From contig JAZUKV010000017.1 in the NCBI GenBank assembly GCA_045643465.1, forward strand, positions 1 through 64,000: a DNA stretch of 64,000 nt, given 5' to 3'. Source of the stretch: CAG-492 sp045643465. Its GTDB lineage: Bacteria > Bacillota > Clostridia > TANB77 > CAG-508. Below the pieces are notes generated by a model. That model had not been told where the DNA came from, made no database searches, and worked only from the letters and a program-made list of their open reading frames with translations. Positions 37,119 to 45,149 of the stretch are shown in pieces; positions within the stretch are counted from its first letter, which is position 1; the number at the start of each line of letters is the position of its first letter. A program made the translations under genes and the position numbers.

Positions 37119-39008
37119 CTATTTTTTCTTAGAAATTAAATTTAATTTATGTTGTAATGCAATTTTTGGAATTATATCTAATCCGATAAAAGAAAGTATT
37201 GCAAATAATACTGCATTGTTTCCACATTTTATTCCCAATTCATCGCATTTTGCTTTAATTTCTTTTGCACAAACATAAGATATATAAGCAGAATATGGGA
37301 ATAATAAAATTGAAATTATCCAATGCCATATTTTAATTTTTTGCTTTTTAAATTTATTTACACTGCTTATAATTCCATATCTCCAGATAAATCCAAATAA
37401 TGAACCACTTAAAACCCATAAAGCAATGTTTACGATTAAAGGCTCTTCTTCAATTTTATCTTCGTTATCTTCTTCTTCATCAAATAAATCTTTATTTTTT
37501 TCATATTCTTTTTCTAAACCTAATCTTTTAGCAACTTCTTTTGGTGTATAATTTTTAGGCATCAAGAAAGTTAAGAAATATCCAATTATGCAGAACAATG
37601 CAACTATTAATGGAACAAGTAATATACCAAAGTTAAATACAGATCCTGCATCAACGCCAAATTTTTCAACGGCAAGTTGCATTGCAGAAACTTTACCTTG
37701 TGGTTCCATATAAATTACACCTTGTCCTTTTGCAATAAACAACATTTTAATTCTTTCATATATTAAACCACTAGCTATTGCTCCTGTTATAGAAGTTGTA
37801 ACAGCTTGTGCTGCAAAGTACATTGCAGAATGATTTTTCTTTGTTAACTTTTCTTCAACTGAAGAAACTTGTGCTGGAACTAAATATCCCATCATAAAGA
37901 AAGGTCCAATTGCCCAAGATCCAAGTATTCCTCCAATTACTCCTATTATCATTTTGATAGTAGTATTATCTCCCATTATAAATGTGCTTCCTAAATCAAA
38001 AGATAAAATTGCAAAAGCAAATGACAATAAACATGTTTGATATGCAAATCTTAAGCCTTTTTTAGCTTTTAATTTATTAAACAAATATAGCATTAGTGGT
38101 ACTGGAGCAAATGCACAGGTATTTAAAATCGCCATTTGCATTTCATTTAATCCCATTCCACCAACAATTAGCGCATTCATTGAAACTAAGAACATTTCTA
38201 ATCCGAAGAATGAACAACAATTAACTAAACACCATTTCATAAATATCTTACTTGTAAATGTAAGTTTGATACTTTCCCATAAACCAACTTTTTCTTCTTC
38301 TGCAAGTGGTGTAATGTCATAACCTTGCTCTTTTGCTTTTTTCTCAAACTTATCTCCCTCTTTAATCATAACTACTGGAATAAGCATTGTAATCATTATT
38401 GGTAAACTTAAAAATACTAATTTATCTATATGTATTTGGAATGAACTTAGTATAAGTGGTACTAATGCATATACTACACAATAAGAAATTGTATCAAAAA
38501 ATGATTTATAACTTGATACTCTAACTCTCTGCTTTTCATTACAGCACACTGTTGATAAACTTCCATAAAATGCAATTAAGTTCATTGTATATGTAGCAAA
38601 GAAAATTAGTGAATTAACAAAAATCCAAATTGTATTTGCAAGTTGATTTGTTTGACTTATTGGAATCCAACATAAAACATATGAAATTACCATTGGTAAA
38701 AAGCATATAGCAATTGGAACTCTTCTTCTTCCCCATTTTGTTTTTAAATTATCAGTTATTGATGCAAATGGAATATCGATAATACCATCGAACACCTTTC
38801 CTAAAAACCATAGCACAGAAAATAATGCTGGTGTTATTAAACATACTGATGAAATTGCTTGTAGTGAACCTTCTGGTAATGCAGATGGATTGACTGCATC
38901 ACTAAAATATGCTCCCATTAAAACCATAAGTAAATTTGGTCCAAATCCAGAAAGAGCATAAACAATTTCTTTCCATTTTTTGTCTAAGTTGACAAACTTT
39001 TTTCCCAT
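37119..39008 (-). CDS. MFS_2 (GPH/MelB-like) transporter with C-terminal membrane domain
   Basis: This 629-residue protein starts with a 12-TM major-facilitator domain of the GPH/MelB type (FGPNLLMVLMGAYFSD, KVFDGIIDIPFASITDNLKTKWGRRRVPI). That fold also includes the MFSD2A lysophosphatidylcholine transporter. An acidic linker (DEEEDNEDKIEEE, near residue 510) joins a further hydrophobic domain of about 100 residues resembling DUF4234-type segments. Among acyl ligases, LRAT and PlsC proteins, a lipid or lysolipid substrate is more likely than a sugar. This is inference from context. Confidence 0.8.
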   Translation of the reverse strand: MGKKFVNLDKKWKEIVYALSGFGPNLLMVLMGAYFSDAVNPSALPEGSLQAISSVCLITPALFSVLWFLGKVFDGIIDIPFASITDNLKTKWGRRRVPIAICFLPMVISYVLCWIPISQTNQLANTIWIFVNSLIFFATYTMNLIAFYGSLSTVCCNEKQRVRVSSYKSFFDTISYCVVYALVPLILSSFQIHIDKLVFLSLPIMITMLIPVVMIKEGDKFEKKAKEQGYDITPLAEEEKVGLWESIKLTFTSKIFMKWCLVNCCSFFGLEMFLVSMNALIVGGMGLNEMQMAILNTCAFAPVPLMLYLFNKLKAKKGLRFAYQTCLLSFAFAILSFDLGSTFIMGDNTTIKMIIGVIGGILGSWAIGPFFMMGYLVPAQVSSVEEKLTKKNHSAMYFAAQAVTTSITGAIASGLIYERIKMLFIAKGQGVIYMEPQGKVSAMQLAVEKFGVDAGSVFNFGILLVPLIVALFCIIGYFLTFLMPKNYTPKEVAKRLGLEKEYEKNKDLFDEEEDNEDKIEEEPLIVNIALWVLSGSLFGFIWRYGIISSVNKFKKQKIKIWHWIISILLFPYSAYISYVCAKEIKAKCDELGIKCGNNAVLFAILSFIGLDIIPKIALQHKLNLISKKK

Positions 39009-39061
39009 AAAAAATTCTCCCCCTAATCTTTAATTTATAATACACGCATGTAGAAACTACA

Positions 39062-41023
39062 TTACGACATATTCTTAACATTTAATGCCTCAGCAATATA
39101 TTCGCTAAATTCTAAAGCATTTGAACAACTTTTGTTTTCGAATTTTAAATCTATTTCAAATTTTTCTTTAATTTCCATTAGTAATGTTAAATATTCTAAA
39201 CTGGTTCCACCTAAATCAAAAATGAAATGACTATCGTCTTTAATTTTATTTGAATCAATATTTAACACTTCTGACATTAATTTTTTAATTGTGCCACAAA
39301 TATCTTTTTGGAAATCATCTATATTTTTCTTTTCGATTTCTTTAAACTCTGATAAATCAATTAGTTTAACATTTCCATTATTAATATTTCTTAATAATAA
39401 ATTTCTGCTAACCTTTATGGCATTAGCATTTGCAAGTTCATCATAGGTTAAATAAGCTCTTTCAATATTAAAATTAGACTCACTAAGCATTTTAAGATTC
39501 TTCTTAATTTCATCTAAAACTTTTTTTGTTTTAATACTTGTATATTCTTTTCCAATTTCAACAATCAATGATAAATTTTGTGAATTATTAGTTTCAATTC
39601 CAAGTACAACATAATTTTTAGATGATGGTATATCGATACTCATTTCAATCAAATCAGGATTAATTTTTTCACCGTTTTCACCAATAAAAACATCGTCGCT
39701 TCTTCCTTCTATATAATAAGATCCTGTTTTATCCATTTTTGCCATATCTTTTGTATCAAACCATTCATTTTCTTTTAACTCAATTACTTCATTTTCTGTT
39801 ATAATTTTAGAGCAAAGTGATGTACCTTTAACTAATAATTTTCCTTCTTCTATCTTGTATTCTACAGTTTCAAAAGGCTTTCCTATAGTTCCTTGAATTC
39901 TATATTTAGCTTTAGATCTTAGCTCTACAGAAGTAATTCCAATTTCACTCATACCATAGCCATTGTATAGCGGATATCCTATACCATTTATCACTTTTAA
40001 GGCATCTTCTTTTAGATATCCACCACCACTTATCATAAATTGAATTGAATCTCCAAATACCTTTGTTTGAACTTCTTTAAACAAAGATTGGGCAATTTTC
40101 TTTCCAACATTTGGAAATGCACTTTGTAAATTAAGACTTAATTTTATTCCTTTTTCAAATTTTGATTTTGTCTTTTCATCCATTGAAGAAACTTGCTTAG
40201 TTATTTCTTTGTATATTGTATGCCATAACATTGGAACTGCAAATATATGCGTTACCTTATGCATTTTAACAGTATTCAAAATTGTATTTGGAGTATAATC
40301 TTTTAAAAATACAAATGTTCTTCCAAATACTGAAAACCAGAAGTACACTGCAACTAATCCAAAAATATGGTAAAATGGCAAGAATGTTAGAATTTTTAAA
40401 CTTCCTTCATAATGTCTTTTTATCATTTTATTTTGGCTTAATATTTTTTTAGTATTTAAAACTTGGTTTGTAAAATTTTTACCATTATATATACATATTT
40501 TTACGTTTAGCGAAGTTGCTGTTGTTGATATGGCAATTTCATTTTGCCAATTAGTAAATCTTATTTCTTCTTGAGTGCTCATTTCTTTTAAACTTACATT
40601 TATATAATTCATGTTTTGAATGTCAAAACTACTATTTTCTTTAGTTATAATCGTTTTTATATCTAATTTATCACATATGTACTGGTTAATAGATTGTGGT
40701 AATCTATCGTTTAATAGCATTGGCTTGTATCCTGCCATTAATAAAGCCCAAAAAGACATAATCCATTCGATAGAATTTTCCATTTTAATTCCTACAAATG
40801 AACCTGCCTTATCAGAAATTTTTTCAGTTAAATAATTAGCAGTTTTTTTACACAAACTATCACATTCTTTGTATGTTATTTTTGAAATTCTATATTCTTT
40901 CATATACTCACAAAAAATGCGTTCCCCTTGATTATGTATAATGTTGTAAAGGCCTTCAAATGTATAATTTGAAGATTTTAAATTATTAATTTTTTCTTTA
41001 ACAATTAAATTTATATTTTCCAT
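39062..41023 (-). CDS. ANL-family ligase with degenerate P-loop fused to a C-terminal acyl carrier domain
   Basis: This 653-residue protein heads the operon. The adenylation domain keeps YGMSEIG, WFDTKDMAKMD, IEGRSDDVFIGENGEKINP and the KVSR lysine motif. The phosphate-binding loop is degenerate, however: S166-T-T-A-T-S-L-N-V-K175 replaces the usual SGTTGxPK, losing its glycines. The last 80 residues are a carrier domain with FDLGGTSLEYL, where the Ser is the phosphopantetheine site. It may be a weak ligase, may need the second ligase to load it in trans, or may act as a scaffold. Confidence 0.85.
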   Translation of the reverse strand: MENINLIVKEKINNLKSSNYTFEGLYNIIHNQGERIFCEYMKEYRISKITYKECDSLCKKTANYLTEKISDKAGSFVGIKMENSIEWIMSFWALLMAGYKPMLLNDRLPQSINQYICDKLDIKTIITKENSSFDIQNMNYINVSLKEMSTQEEIRFTNWQNEIAISTTATSLNVKICIYNGKNFTNQVLNTKKILSQNKMIKRHYEGSLKILTFLPFYHIFGLVAVYFWFSVFGRTFVFLKDYTPNTILNTVKMHKVTHIFAVPMLWHTIYKEITKQVSSMDEKTKSKFEKGIKLSLNLQSAFPNVGKKIAQSLFKEVQTKVFGDSIQFMISGGGYLKEDALKVINGIGYPLYNGYGMSEIGITSVELRSKAKYRIQGTIGKPFETVEYKIEEGKLLVKGTSLCSKIITENEVIELKENEWFDTKDMAKMDKTGSYYIEGRSDDVFIGENGEKINPDLIEMSIDIPSSKNYVVLGIETNNSQNLSLIVEIGKEYTSIKTKKVLDEIKKNLKMLSESNFNIERAYLTYDELANANAIKVSRNLLLRNINNGNVKLIDLSEFKEIEKKNIDDFQKDICGTIKKLMSEVLNIDSNKIKDDSHFIFDLGGTSLEYLTLLMEIKEKFEIDLKFENKSCSNALEFSEYIAEALNVKNMS

Positions 41024-41160
41024 TTTTCTATACCTAAATCTATATATTTTACAATTTTCATTATACTTAAAGTTCTATAAAATGTCTATACGAAATTTGT
41101 AAAAAAAAATCACAATTTCTAGTAAAATGTAAAAATTTGTTTAAGTTGTTCGTGCAAAAA

Positions 41161-41195
41161 AAATAAGACTTCATTATTAAAATGAAATCTTATTT
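41161..41195 (-). terminator. Intrinsic terminator overlapping the end of the YHYH-like gene
   Basis: AAATAAGACTTCATT pairs with AATGAAATCTTATTT, with one mismatch, and has T runs on both strands. The stop codon of the gene at 41190 lies in the stem. Confidence 0.75.
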
Positions 41196-41420
41196 CTTTT
41201 TAAATTTTTTATATCCTAGATATCCGCCTCCTCCTAAAGCAGTTAAAGCAATTGCACTTCCTATAAAACTAGAGCCTCCTTCTGCTGTTATGGATGTTTT
41301 ATCTTTGTGTCCTCCATTTGCATCTGCTCTTCCTGAATGTGCATAACTATTAGTTCCTATTATTAAAGTGCATACAATTACTATTAACATTGCTATTTTC
41401 TTTTTTATATTTATTTCCAT
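41190..41420 (-). CDS. Small secreted YHYH-motif-like protein with C-terminal TM
   Basis: The protein has 76 residues from the ATG at 41420, which has GGGAG 8 bases upstream. A signal peptide ends near TNSYA, followed by HSGRADANGGHKD, which is the first half of the SGRTDxxGGHxD pattern seen in YHYH-domain proteins. A glycine-rich hydrophobic segment and the basic tail KKFKKK follow and look like a C-terminal membrane anchor. There is no LPxTG. Function is unknown. Confidence 0.65.
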   Translation of the reverse strand: MEINIKKKIAMLIVIVCTLIIGTNSYAHSGRADANGGHKDKTSITAEGGSSFIGSAIALTALGGGGYLGYKKFKKK

Positions 41421-41502
41421 ATTTATCTCCCATAAATATAATATCAAATAAAAATTGAAAAGTTCGTCGAAACGTGTCAAAATAAATAATTTTTGTGATT
41501 TT

Positions 41503-41976
41503 TTAAATGATTTTTATTGGAGTATAATCTATAACATCGCAAGATACGCAAATATGGTTATTTGCCTCAAAACTTTCATCTAATGGTTGATTGTGTATAT
41601 GCCCAAATACATTTATTTGACCTTCTTTCAAATCATGAATTGGTTCATGTGTTAACACTAAATTTTCTAATATTAATTTTTTTCTGTATACTTCACTAAA
41701 TCCTATATTTTTCCACTCTTTTGTGCCTCTTTTTAAATCATGATTTCCTTTAATTAAAATTTTATTTCCATTTAACTTTCCTACAAGCACTTTTAATTCC
41801 TCTGTTGTTCCAAAACCTACATCTCCTAAATGATAAACTGTATCTTCTTTTTTTACAGTTTCGTTCCATCTTTGTATGATATATTCATTCATTTGGTCTG
41901 CATTTTCAAATGGCCTTTGGCAATATTCTATTATGTTTTCATGATTAAAGTGTGTGTCTGCTATAAAATAAATCAT
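41503..41976 (-). CDS. Calcineurin-like metallophosphoesterase
   Basis: This 157-residue single-domain phosphoesterase contains the metal motifs ADTHFNHENI (D-x-H), HLGDVG (GD), KGNHD (GNHD) and FGHIHNQ (GH-x-H). The full ligand set is present. Small proteins of this kind have phosphodiesterase activity on varied substrates; the target is unknown. It is followed by a hypothetical membrane protein gene 83 bases upstream on the same strand. Confidence 0.9.
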   Translation of the reverse strand: MIYFIADTHFNHENIIEYCQRPFENADQMNEYIIQRWNETVKKEDTVYHLGDVGFGTTEELKVLVGKLNGNKILIKGNHDLKRGTKEWKNIGFSEVYRKKLILENLVLTHEPIHDLKEGQINVFGHIHNQPLDESFEANNHICVSCDVIDYTPIKII

Positions 41977-42059
41977 TAAATCACCTTTCTTTTGATAAAA
42001 AAAATGAACTTTTTACTGAAGTGGACATTTTGGAGTCCACTTCATAATTTAGTTCATCC

Positions 42060-42575
42060 CTATTTTGATATTCTTTTTCTTATTTCTACATCGTGGTCTT
42101 GTAAATTTTTTACTAACCCTGTCATATCTTTTTCTTCATCAGTATTAAACAAATAGTTTGCTATGGTATGTGGCAAAACTATAAATGATGCTGCAAATGA
42201 TACTATGCTGTTAATCATAGAAATTATTAAAGTTTCTTTACTTACATCATTAAACAAGCAATATACTGTAACAAAAAACATTAGTGTAGCAATTGCCAAT
42301 AATATTATGATGCAAGTTGCAAAAAATATTTTTTTAAACCATAATTTGGCTGATAAATTTTGCTTTGTATTTTTAACATATGCATCCAACAATTGGTTAA
42401 AAGATTTATTATTTGCTTTTATATATCCTATATCACTTTCTAACATCTTGTCATTATGAACAATTAAAATTTTGTTATTGTCATCATTATCTTGTTTTAA
42501 ATATTTCTGTATTATATCTTTACTTTCTTCTGCTTCTTTTGTATCAAGTTTTACTATTTCTTCTTCATTGTTCAT
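42060..42575 (-). CDS. Hypothetical two-TM membrane protein, 171 residues
   Basis: An acidic N-terminal half (about 75 residues) is followed by two TM segments (about 82-104 and 115-138) and a charged C-terminus. No family was recognised. It starts 10 bases after the stop of the ImmA/IrrE peptidase gene, so the two are almost certainly one operon and may be a functional pair. Confidence 0.75.
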   Translation of the reverse strand: MNNEEEIVKLDTKEAEESKDIIQKYLKQDNDDNNKILIVHNDKMLESDIGYIKANNKSFNQLLDAYVKNTKQNLSAKLWFKKIFFATCIIILLAIATLMFFVTVYCLFNDVSKETLIISMINSIVSFAASFIVLPHTIANYLFNTDEEKDMTGLVKNLQDHDVEIRKRISK

Positions 42576-42585
42576 TTTTTCACCA

Positions 42586-43131
42586 TTAATTTAATCCTAA
42601 CTCTATAAAACGTCTATCTACTGCTCTTGTTGAAACTTGAAAATAATCTGCTAAGTTTAATATTATTTGTGTGCTTTCTGCAAATTTGTTGTATTGTTTT
42701 AAAAATTCTTCTTTTGGCATTAATAGCTCTGCTGCAAATCTATTAGCTCTTTTTTCTTTTTCACTGTCTGCGTCATCTGTTTTATACGTATTATAAAATT
42801 CTGACATTTGATTTGGATAGTCAAATAAATAGTGACCTAATTCATGTGCTATTGTAAATCTTTGATGGCCTAAACTATCTTTTGAATTTACACATATCAT
42901 TTTTCTTTTTCCAAATTTCTTTATAACTTCATCGCTTATAACAATGTATCCACTTAATTCATCTTTTAATTCTTGCTGTCCTACTAAAAAATCTAGCTCT
43001 TTCATTATTTTTATAATGGGAATCGGAAATTCTTTAGTTTTTAAATCATCAATGATTTTTTTTGCTATTTCTGGAATGTGATCTAAGTCTTTTGGCATTG
43101 TTCTGATTTCGTTTATAAGTGTTTGGTCCAT
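42586..43131 (-). CDS. ImmA/IrrE-family metallopeptidase
   Basis: The protein has 181 residues from the ATG at 43131 (AAAGGAG upstream); a TTG 7 codons earlier is not preferred. The zinc motif HELGHYLF is central, and RANRFAAELLMP downstream supplies the third-ligand region typical of ImmA/IrrE. Such peptidases usually cleave a partner repressor. Here no Xre-type repressor is adjacent; the partner is a two-TM membrane protein instead. The C-terminus QVSTRAVDRRFIELG resembles a small winged-helix-like end seen in this family. Confidence 0.9.
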   Translation of the reverse strand: MDQTLINEIRTMPKDLDHIPEIAKKIIDDLKTKEFPIPIIKIMKELDFLVGQQELKDELSGYIVISDEVIKKFGKRKMICVNSKDSLGHQRFTIAHELGHYLFDYPNQMSEFYNTYKTDDADSEKEKRANRFAAELLMPKEEFLKQYNKFAESTQIILNLADYFQVSTRAVDRRFIELGLN

Positions 43132-43248
43132 ATTTAAAATCTCCTTTCTCATTTCACTTTCTAAAATGTATCTTTACATTTTATTGGTCTATTTCACAAA
43201 TATTATATATTATCGAAAAAGTTTTTTCAATAATTTTTCTGTGCTCTT

Positions 43249-43701
43249 TTATCTCTTTTTATATAATATGATTTCTGGGTTATCTCCGTTTATTCCATAT
43301 TCACTTATTAAAATAAATTCCATGTTTGCTACTATTCCAAAGCATCTTATTAGCTTTTCGTCATTGAATTCACATTCTAATTGGTTACCTAAATATATTT
43401 CGTTATCATTTAAAAATTTTACCGTTTTTCCGTTTGTTAGCGGATATTCTAGATTTACAAATGCTCCGTTTAGTGCATATAGCTCTTCTACTTTTGGCAT
43501 TCCTGGAATTTTTATTTGATTTATTTCGTCTATTAGCTGCTTTTTGTATGCTTCATAATTTTCTTTTCCTCCTGTTTGTATGTATCTTGCTATGAAACAT
43601 TCTTTTCCGAATGGACATCCTTTTGTTTCTTTGCACCCTTTGCATGTGCTGTTCTTTTTGTATCCGCATTCTTGGCAGTTGGCTCCGCATATTGAACACA
43701 T
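43249..43701 (-). CDS. DUF3795-type cysteine-rich protein
   Basis: This 150-residue protein starts with a cysteine cluster (C2, C5, C9, C12, C20, C23, C29, C35) containing MCSICGANCQECGY and CKGCKETKGCPFG, which matches the DUF3795 zinc/Fe-S-binding pattern. The remaining 100 residues are an unassigned alpha/beta domain. Function is unknown. No terminator was seen, and it stands alone. Confidence 0.8.
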   Translation of the reverse strand: MCSICGANCQECGYKKNSTCKGCKETKGCPFGKECFIARYIQTGGKENYEAYKKQLIDEINQIKIPGMPKVEELYALNGAFVNLEYPLTNGKTVKFLNDNEIYLGNQLECEFNDEKLIRCFGIVANMEFILISEYGINGDNPEIILYKKR

Positions 43702-43840
43702 AGTTTTTCCTCCTGATTTTTTTATTTACTATATCATAAACAGTTCTATTAAAAAATATTTTTTAAGATATTTTTGATTTTTTGATATGATGACGAGATA
43801 AATAGATTCGGAATAAAGGCTGTTATAATTTTGGATGTGC

Positions 43841-43888
43841 AATAAAAAAATAACCCCCACCAAGTACTTGCGCATTGGCGAGGGGCTC
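43841..43888 (-). terminator. Terminator after the deoxyribosyltransferase-like gene
   Basis: On the minus strand GCCCCTCGCCAA pairs imperfectly with TTGGTGGGGG, followed by TTATTTTTTT. Confidence 0.8.
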
Positions 43889-43913
43889 TTTTAAGTTGAG
43901 CAAACTACAGAAT

Positions 43914-44315
43914 TTAATACTGACCGTTGAGAAACTCTGCAATTTCATCAAGGTTTTCGAAAACTTTTGCTCCGTTGCCAGCTACCATTTTAGCGGTTGC
44001 CTTAAGGCTCTTGAGCATATGGCCTTCGAACTCATCCGGGAGATAGCAAAATAATGTGCGTTCAGGGTATTTGTTACTGCAGTCTACGACTTCAGCGACA
44101 GAAAAAACGCCAACCATCTCTTTAGAGAGTACAAAGAGGACATATCTTGCTTCAGCTCTCGCCTGATCTTCAATGGCCTGACATTCAGGCGTCCAATCGG
44201 GTACAACCGGATTGAAGGTTTCAACTTTGCTGCTTAGCTTTGTTAAAAGTTCTTCTCTCCAAGTTGATGTTGAGCATGTTCCTCCAAGGAACGTAGTGTT
44301 CTCAAATGCTGCCAT
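43914..44315 (-). CDS. Nucleoside 2-deoxyribosyltransferase-like protein (Nuc_deoxyri_tr2 type)
   Basis: This 133-residue Rossmann-like protein has the GGTCSTSTWREELL opening, an acidic DQARAEARYVLFVLS segment and a VAEVVDCS helix, the pattern of the Nuc_deoxyri_tr2 group. These proteins cleave or move the N-glycosidic bond of nucleotides or act as sensors; the substrate is unknown. Composition is unlike the surroundings: bases 43981-44040 are 31/60 G+C in an otherwise AT-rich region. It is a single-gene unit with its own promoter and terminator, suggesting transfer. Confidence 0.75.
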   Translation of the reverse strand: MAAFENTTFLGGTCSTSTWREELLTKLSSKVETFNPVVPDWTPECQAIEDQARAEARYVLFVLSKEMVGVFSVAEVVDCSNKYPERTLFCYLPDEFEGHMLKSLKATAKMVAGNGAKVFENLDEIAEFLNGQY

Positions 44316-44380
44316 GATAAGCCCTTTCCGCCCTTATAGGACTTGACATCATTATCTGATGCCCGTTTTATTTTATTATT

Positions 44381-44430
44381 TGTACCGAGGTACATATAAT
44401 TATTATATCATTTTATGTTAATTTAGTCAA
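44381..44430 (-). promoter_or_regulatory. Promoter with palindrome at the start site
   Basis: On the minus strand TTGACT (44430-44425), 17 bases, and TATAAT (44407-44402) form a strong promoter. TGTACC-GA-GGTACA (44381-44394) covers the predicted transcript start, as an operator or 5' hairpin. Confidence 0.8.
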
Positions 44431-44551
44431 TTTTTAGAGATTTTTCGTTTTACCTATTTGGGATGCTTAAATGCTTCTTTTCCTAAATAGCTTTTCAGCG
44501 GAATGTTGAAAATTTTGGTATGGTGATTACGGAAAATAGATTTTAGATATT

Positions 44552-44568
44552 GACCTTCGGGTTATGAG
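44552..44568. repeat. Left attachment-site core (17-bp direct repeat)
   Basis: GACCTTCGGGTTATGAG is identical to 57332-57348. It equals part of the anticodon arm to T-arm side of initiator tRNA-Met on the minus strand. Sequence to its left is not tRNA, so the target here was not an intact tRNA gene. From 44569 to 44826 I see only AT-rich sequence, the arm repeats, and a GGAGG site before 44827. Confidence 0.85.
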
Positions 44569-44688
44569 AACTTACTTAGCGTTTTGTGTTTGTTATTGAA
44601 AATGTTAGTTTTTATTTATATTCCAATAGTTTCATAAGTTTTTATTTATGGAATTTTTATGCCATTTTTAGTCATTTTTTTAGCATTT

Positions 44689-44709
44689 TGTCCCCAAAAT
44701 GTCCCCAGA
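44689..44709. repeat. Left integrase arm-type repeats
   Basis: Two TGTCCCCA-like units in tandem (TGTCCCCAAAA then TGTCCCCAGA) mirror those at the right end. Such paired repeats are common inside the ends of Tn916-like elements. Confidence 0.65.
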
Positions 44710-44826
44710 CTTTTATAAGTCTTGAGACTCTATGTTTGAAAAATTGCAAAACATATTTTGAATTTTTATTTATTTTTATGGAGTTTATAGTCTTGTATTC
44801 AATAATTTAATTATTGGAGGATTACT

Positions 44827-45117
44827 ATGAGTAATTTAAGAGAAGTAAAAGACGATATTTTAACAGAATGGTTATTATTTAGAGAGGAAGAATTATCTAG
44901 ATTATCAGATGAAGATAAAAAACATTTTATTCACTTTGAAGAAATAGCAAAAGATATTATGAGAAATGTACCTAATAAGAACAAAAAGTACGTTCAGAAG
45001 CAATTAAATAAATTAGACGATAACTTTATGGACTATATCTTTTATTGGAACGAGAAATACTATAGAAACGGATTTGCTGATGGAGTAAATATAGTTATTG
45101 GGTGTTTGGATGAATAG
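44827..45117 (+). CDS. Hypothetical element protein, 96 residues
   Basis: The ATG follows TTGGAGG. The product is acidic and helical, with an aromatic-rich second half (MDYIFYWNEKYYRNGFADG). It has no recognised family, although short proteins of this look are common at the left end of Firmicutes integrative elements. A terminator follows at once, and the next gene converges on it. Confidence 0.75.
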   Translation: MSNLREVKDDILTEWLLFREEELSRLSDEDKKHFIHFEEIAKDIMRNVPNKNKKYVQKQLNKLDDNFMDYIFYWNEKYYRNGFADGVNIVIGCLDE

Positions 45118-45121
45118 CAAT

Positions 45122-45147
45122 AAAGTGCTGCAATCTGCAGCACTTTT
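45122..45147. terminator. Bidirectional terminator
   Basis: AAAGTGCTGC-AATCT-GCAGCACTTT is a perfect 10-bp stem separating convergent genes. Confidence 0.9.
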
Positions 45148-45149
45148 AT

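Noticed and set aside
41190..41480. Sortase-anchored surface protein
   Set aside because: No LPxTG motif is seen; only a hydrophobic C-terminus and basic tail.
44586..44810. Open frame of 74 codons inside the left end
   Set aside because: It covers the integrase arm repeats, is low in complexity and has no ribosome site.
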